Source of the DNA: GCA-002841655 sp964446775
Lineage (GTDB): Bacteria > Patescibacteriota > Patescibacteriia > Patescibacteriales > UBA12465
Length of the DNA stretch: 9,200 nt
Assembly (NCBI GenBank): GCA_964446775.1
Contig: CAYURA010000031.1
Coordinates: 1 to 9,200, forward strand
Direction of reading: 5' to 3'
This document shows, piece after piece, positions 6,599 through 9,200 of the stretch. Positions within the stretch are counted from its first letter, which is position 1. The number at the start of each line of letters is the position of its first letter. Made by a program: the position numbers and the translations under genes. Below the pieces are notes generated by a model. It was not told where the DNA came from. It saw nothing but the letters and a program-made list of their open reading frames with translations, and made no database searches.

Positions 6599-7384
6599 AT
6601 AATTTATTCTTGCTTCATATTGGAAGCCGCCACTCTCGTTGGCGTTTATTCCATTCGAGTTCGCTAAACTTTTGTTAAGTTTGACGAACTCATGAGGCAG
6701 CCACATGTCGTATTTATATGTGGAATGGTCGCCAATATATATGGCGAATTTATATAGGCCATCATTGATCATCGCCGTTGTCACGACGGTTGATGTAGGA
6801 AATATGAGATATTCCCCTACCTGGATTCCTAAGACACCGAACTCACCATTTAGGTGAGTTTCATTGGAATCCCTGTTCTTTATGTTATCCAGGGATGCGT
6901 CCTTTTCTGAAGCTCCTTTAATTATGTTCTTTACATAATAAAAAAGCTTACTTTCATTATCGAAGGTGACTCCAAAGTCACCTGATATTACTCCCTCAAA
7001 TGAGTTTATCGCAATATTGGGAGTGTTGATGGATCCTTTACTAGTTGTACTAGTGGTACTAGTTGTAGTTGTACTAGTATTAGCTCTGGTAGCCTTTTCA
7101 GGTTTTGGCCTGCTTTGGCTTTTAGGCTTATCTGGTTGGAGACCTTTTGTATCACGGCAAGCTTGGAGCTCAGCTTCAAGCCGGGAGATTTCCGCGTATA
7201 GGTTAATTACCTCCTCTCCTGTGATTGAAAAAGTCAATTTTGCGCGGTCTGGGCATTCATCTTGAAAATCCATTTGTTCTTGTAATTCGGGATTTTCATC
7301 CCTAGTGGTGAGGAACCAGGTTAGAAACAGCAGCGCTGTTATCAATAATAGGCACCCTGCTAAGAAAAACTTTTTTTTGTCCAT
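6587..7384 (-). CDS. Membrane-anchored protein with coiled coil, Thr/Ser linker and unknown C-terminal domain
   Basis: A 265-residue protein I do not recognise. Residues 6-26 are one hydrophobic anchor after a basic MDKKK start, predicting an N-in, C-out bitopic protein. LAGC at 8-11 looks like a lipobox but lies at the start of the hydrophobic stretch, so a membrane anchor is more likely. Residues 56-77 form a short amphipathic helix (E57 to C76) typical of a dimerising coil. Residues 80-117 are a low-complexity linker, first Lys/Pro rich and then almost only Thr and Ser (104-115). Residues 118-265 are a probably beta-rich outer domain with no motif I can name. The gene lies 11 nt after the gene starting at 8259 and should be cotranscribed with it. 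A line counted at 6781-6840 is 45% G+C. The architecture suggests a surface display or scaffold protein; that is inference. Confidence 0.75.
   Translation of the reverse strand: MDKKKFFLAGCLLLITALLFLTWFLTTRDENPELQEQMDFQDECPDRAKLTFSITGEEVINLYAEISRLEAELQACRDTKGLQPDKPKSQSRPKPEKATRANTSTTTTSTTSTTSKGSINTPNIAINSFEGVISGDFGVTFDNESKLFYYVKNIIKGASEKDASLDNIKNRDSNETHLNGEFGVLGIQVGEYLIFPTSTVVTTAMINDGLYKFAIYIGDHSTYKYDMWLPHEFVKLNKSLANSNGINANESGGFQYEARINYKAK
6657..7340 (-). repeat. Dense stem-loops within the anchored-protein gene
   Basis: The clearest are 6657-6691 (7-bp GAGTTCG/CGAACTC helix, 2x2 internal loop, then 6 bp with a 5-nt loop), 6795-6820 (5+5 bp with a small internal loop, loop 3), 6840-6860 (perfect 8 bp, loop 5), 6869-6896 (7 bp, loop 14), 6910-6949 (5+3+7 bp; its core 6921-6939 is a perfect 7 bp with loop 5), 6964-6983 (perfect 8 bp, loop 4), 7155-7183 (4+5 bp with a 3-nt bulge), 7263-7298 (9 bp, loop 18) and 7326-7340 (6 bp, loop 3). 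Arms differ in sequence from one another. Confidence 0.75.
7039..7080. repeat. Short tandem repeat coding the Thr/Ser linker
   Basis: Imperfect 9-bp units beginning TACTAG (7039, 7048, 7057, 7072) with one 6-bp partial unit at 7066. Each unit encodes three Thr/Ser residues of the linker of the gene 7384-6587. All changes keep frame, so slippage here would alter linker length without breaking the gene. Confidence 0.7.
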
Positions 7385-7395
7385 TGTCAGTCGGT

Positions 7396-8259
7396 TTATT
7401 TGTTGATAATTAATTTTACAATGTTAATAATGTCAAAATTGATATACAATATATCAATTCTACTTTGGCTTGCTAGGTCAAATTTTGGTTGATAGGTCAA
7501 ACTAGCAATTTCTAATCCATACTCTCCTTTAGCGAGTGTTAAACTCGCTCCAGCCAGAGCGTAGTGAGTGTCAATTCCTTTCTCATATGAATACCCGAGA
7601 GCCACTGCTGGGAGAAAATATATCTCTTTGTACCAGCTAAGACTAATCTTAGCAACGGCATTTTCAAAATATAATTTTAACCTTTCATTATCCCAGGGTT
7701 GGCTAGCTAGAACATCTCCTTCCCATTTATTCAGAATATTACTTTTTAATGATTTTTGGTATTCTAAACAAACCTTTTGTCTTAAGAAAGGAGCCCTTTC
7801 TAAAGCATTTAGAAAGATAAGTCCACTAGTGAGCATAAAGAGGTCATCCTCTTGGGTGCTCTCAAATAGTCCGTTGGTCTGCCTGATTGACCCATCAGAT
7901 TTTCCTTTTTTGTAGCCAATATTAGCCCAGCCGAATTTGCTGTATCTCCAGCTAGATTGAAAGCTGAAATTAAGAGCTAAGCCAACTCCTAGTGTTAAGG
8001 AGTGATGTTTATACCCTTCGATGATACTGGCTACCTCCTCAGCCGACATGTAAACCCCAACCTTAATAGTGCTACTTTGGTTAGGAATGATTCGGCCTTC
8101 GATATAACGCCAGGTTCCATCTCCAGTTTGATGTTTAGGCGAAAAACAGCCATTTCCAATAGTCAAACTGCTTTCATCAAGCAGCTCCTGGCAATCAGTG
8201 CTAACAATAGATATTAGCAATAATAAAATAATCAAAAAATATCTTTTCATCTTTTTCAT
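7396..8259 (-). CDS. Secreted, beta-strand-rich (barrel-like) protein, function unknown
   Basis: A 287-residue protein with a clear signal peptide (basic start, hydrophobic residues 7-19, cleavage likely around 20-24). C23 is not in a good lipobox (S-T-D-C). The mature part has many alternating hydrophobic strands ending in aromatics: 87-101, 108-117, 139-150, 163-169, 194-226, 232-243, 247-257 and 267-277. This resembles a small outer-membrane-type beta barrel more than a soluble enzyme. No catalytic motif is seen. Met at residue 4 (8250) is an alternative start; neither has an SD. It precedes the anchored-protein gene by 11 nt, so the pair probably acts together. No good promoter is visible in the 81 nt upstream, so transcription may partly read through from the Wzz-like gene. 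If the host lacks an outer membrane, a barrel here would point to a foreign origin. Confidence 0.75.
   Translation of the reverse strand: MKKMKRYFLIILLLLISIVSTDCQELLDESSLTIGNGCFSPKHQTGDGTWRYIEGRIIPNQSSTIKVGVYMSAEEVASIIEGYKHHSLTLGVGLALNFSFQSSWRYSKFGWANIGYKKGKSDGSIRQTNGLFESTQEDDLFMLTSGLIFLNALERAPFLRQKVCLEYQKSLKSNILNKWEGDVLASQPWDNERLKLYFENAVAKISLSWYKEIYFLPAVALGYSYEKGIDTHYALAGASLTLAKGEYGLEIASLTYQPKFDLASQSRIDILYINFDIINIVKLIINK
7434..8187 (-). repeat. Dense stem-loops within the barrel-like gene
   Basis: 7437-7459 is a perfect 9-bp stem with loop 5; on the minus (mRNA) strand it grows to 12 bp (7434-7462) through G.U, A-U, G.U pairs. 7531-7549 is 7 bp with loop 5. 7636-7653 is 7 bp with loop 4. 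7785-7801 is 7 bp with loop 3, plus 3 bp beyond an A.A mismatch. 7838-7853 is 6 bp with loop 4. 7949-7966 (5 bp) extends to 8 bp (7946-7969), and 8168-8184 (6 bp) to 9 bp (8165-8187), again only through minus-strand G.U pairs. Confidence 0.75.
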
Positions 8260-8293
8260 CTTTTAAGTTTTTAATGTTCATTCAATAACGGTC

Positions 8294-8332
8294 TTTTTTA
8301 GCCTCCTAAATTTTTTGGGAGGCGCTAAAAAA
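8294..8332. repeat. Long inverted repeat between the Wzz-like and barrel-like genes
   Basis: Arms 8294-8310 and 8314-8332 pair over about 17 bp with one 2-nt bulge (near 8323-8325) and one T.G pair, around a GCCTCC/GGAGGC core and a 3-nt loop. The arms begin with T and end with A on both strands, the reverse of an intrinsic terminator, so no U tail follows on either strand. It lies 8 nt past the Wzz-like stop and 34 nt before the next start; it may stabilise mRNA or attenuate read-through. Confidence 0.55.
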
Positions 8333-8340
8333 ACATTATT

Positions 8341-9123
8341 TTACCAAATGATATTACTTATATTACCCTCAACAACTTCTTTTTTAGTACTTATGTCGTC
8401 TAATTTTTCGTTTGTTGTCGGCAAATTAATTGGTGGATAATATTTTTCTTCTTGAGAAATAGCTTGTTTTTCTTGTTTTGTAGATTTATTTTGTTGGAAT
8501 TTAGGTGATTTTGTAGTTTTAATTGGAAAGAAATAGACATAAAATATTGCGATAGCTAAACCTAAAACTATAGCAAAAAAAGTATTAATTATAATATTTG
8601 GTTTTACAGGGTAGGATGTCACAAGAGGTTGATCAATTACTGATATTGTGACGTCGTCTCCTCCTTTTTGGTAATTTGAATTCTGATTTATTAAAACTTG
8701 GTTAACTGCTAAGGCGATTTGTTGAGCTTGGTAAGTGTTTGGATGATATATTAATATTTCTATAATACCAGTATCACCTATACTTCTAGCTTCGATTGTC
8801 TTATTCCAAGTCTTTATTTGTTTTTTATAATTATACCCGAAGTATGATTTATCAATATTAAATCCAGTATTGCTGGCAAGATCAAAAAAAGATGATGAAT
8901 GGATTACTTGGGAAAAAAGGTTGGTTAAATATTGATTTGACTTAGAAACAGTATAAGGATCAGCTCCACTAAGACTTTGTGAAATAAGTAGCCTTGAGGT
9001 AACTGAATATTTTAAAGGTTGAACAAAAGTAATAATTGTCATTATTAGTAAAGTGCTTACAATAATAGCAAATATAAGGGCTTTACGTTTTATTAAATTA
9101 ATTAATAAAGTTTCCATTTCCAT
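8341..9123 (-). CDS. Wzz/chain-length-determinant family protein (YveK/CapA-like)
   Basis: A 260-residue polysaccharide co-polymerase-like membrane protein, which in this family sets glycan chain length with a flippase and polymerase. The first transmembrane helix is at 14-35, followed by the usual beta strand K38-Y-S-V-T-S-R-L-L-I. The extracytoplasmic domain is about 36-175. The Pro-rich signature before the second helix is P166-x5-P172-x-x-P175, and the second helix is about 177-199. No Walker motifs are present, so it lacks the fused tyrosine kinase; a partner kinase may lie outside the window. The cytoplasmic tail (200-260) is unusually long, rich in Lys, Gln and Glu, and contains no Tyr cluster beyond Y228-Y229. 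Met3 (9115-9117) is an alternative start. A near-consensus promoter lies upstream. The gene is AT-rich (30% in the line 8581-8640) like the other core genes. Confidence 0.9.
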   Translation of the reverse strand: MEMETLLINLIKRKALIFAIIVSTLLIMTIITFVQPLKYSVTSRLLISQSLSGADPYTVSKSNQYLTNLFSQVIHSSSFFDLASNTGFNIDKSYFGYNYKKQIKTWNKTIEARSIGDTGIIEILIYHPNTYQAQQIALAVNQVLINQNSNYQKGGDDVTISVIDQPLVTSYPVKPNIIINTFFAIVLGLAIAIFYVYFFPIKTTKSPKFQQNKSTKQEKQAISQEEKYYPPINLPTTNEKLDDISTKKEVVEGNISNIIW

Positions 9124-9163
9124 ATTGTGTATAGATTAACTAATAGATTATTCTTAACAAATA

Positions 9164-9192
9164 ATATTAACTAATTAAATAGAGTTTGTCAA
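9164..9192 (-). promoter_or_regulatory. Promoter of the Wzz-like gene
   Basis: On the minus strand: consensus -35 TTGACA (9192-9187), exactly 17-bp spacer and -10 TAATAT (9169-9164). Predicted start near 9157, giving a leader of about 33 nt without an SD. Same -35 and -10 hexamers as promoter P2 of the GT4 gene. Confidence 0.75.
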
Positions 9193-9200
9193 GGGTTTGC

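Noticed and set aside
6966..7265. Plus-strand ORF of 99 codons with a Val/Leu-rich stretch
   Set aside because: Antisense shadow of the anchored-protein gene; the Val/Leu run is the complement of the Thr/Ser repeat.
7352..7363. LAGC lipobox at residues 8-11 of the anchored protein
   Set aside because: The hydrophobic stretch begins just before it and runs about 15 residues past it, fitting a membrane helix rather than a signal peptidase II site.
7568..7915. Plus-strand ORF of 115 codons
   Set aside because: Antisense to the barrel-like gene, which has a signal peptide and continuous strand pattern; no promoter or family motif on the plus strand.
5327..8259. Stem-loops as a CRISPR array, attC cassettes or REP/MITE family
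   Set aside because: Arms and loops are all different, spacing is irregular and the sequences lie in open coding frames.
3985..8293. Identical 10-mer AATAACGGTC at 3985-3994 and 8284-8293, both intergenic
   Set aside because: Shared 10-mers are expected by chance in a window of this length; contexts do not otherwise match.

Overview
The window is AT-rich bacterial DNA. By motif it reads as part of an envelope and polysaccharide region: an M23 murein hydrolase, a WecG/TagA/CpsF glycosyltransferase fused to a Nudix domain, an MgtE magnesium channel, a GT-B (family 4) glycosyltransferase and a Wzz-type chain-length regulator. No Shine-Dalgarno-like sequence precedes any of the eight starts, while clear TTGACA / TAATAT sigma70-type promoters are visible. 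TGA is used as a stop, in the gene ending at 6481, and a strong terminator follows it. Protein style, composition and missing SD sites would fit a Patescibacteria (CPR) lineage, but nothing in the window is a definitive taxonomic marker, so this is inference.

Layout. 61-1305 (-): coiled-coil M23 peptidase with its own extended -10 promoter and a terminator at 9-41. 3838-1394 (-): mgtE then the TagA-Nudix fusion, 3 nt apart, ending in a terminator at 1371-1395. 4089-5207 (+): glycosyltransferase, divergent from mgtE, with two tandem promoters at 4007-4069 that lie inside the longest reading of its ORF and so argue for the start at 4089. 5327-6481 (+): PKD-domain lipoprotein with a very strong terminator. 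8259-7396 and 7384-6587 (-): two secreted or anchored proteins of unknown function, 11 nt apart. 9123-8341 (-): Wzz-like protein with a near-consensus promoter at 9164-9192.

The three unrecognised or accessory genes between 5327 and 8259 differ from the rest in two ways. Lines I counted by hand are about 40-45% G+C, against about 28-30% in the flanking genes. Their coding sequence is also packed with perfect short stem-loops: at least twelve of 7-9 bp with loops or spacers of 7 nt or less, plus many longer-looped or bulged ones, all of different sequence. In the stretches of core genes I scanned I found none of that quality. Several of these helices extend through G.U pairs that work only on the coding (mRNA) strand. 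This suggests that the mRNAs, rather than the DNA, are structured. It is the most unusual signal in the window.

How the genes may work together: TagA-like and GT4 enzymes build surface glycan, the Wzz-like protein sets its length, the M23 protein remodels peptidoglycan, and the accessory block supplies exported surface proteins. The accessory block looks acquired.
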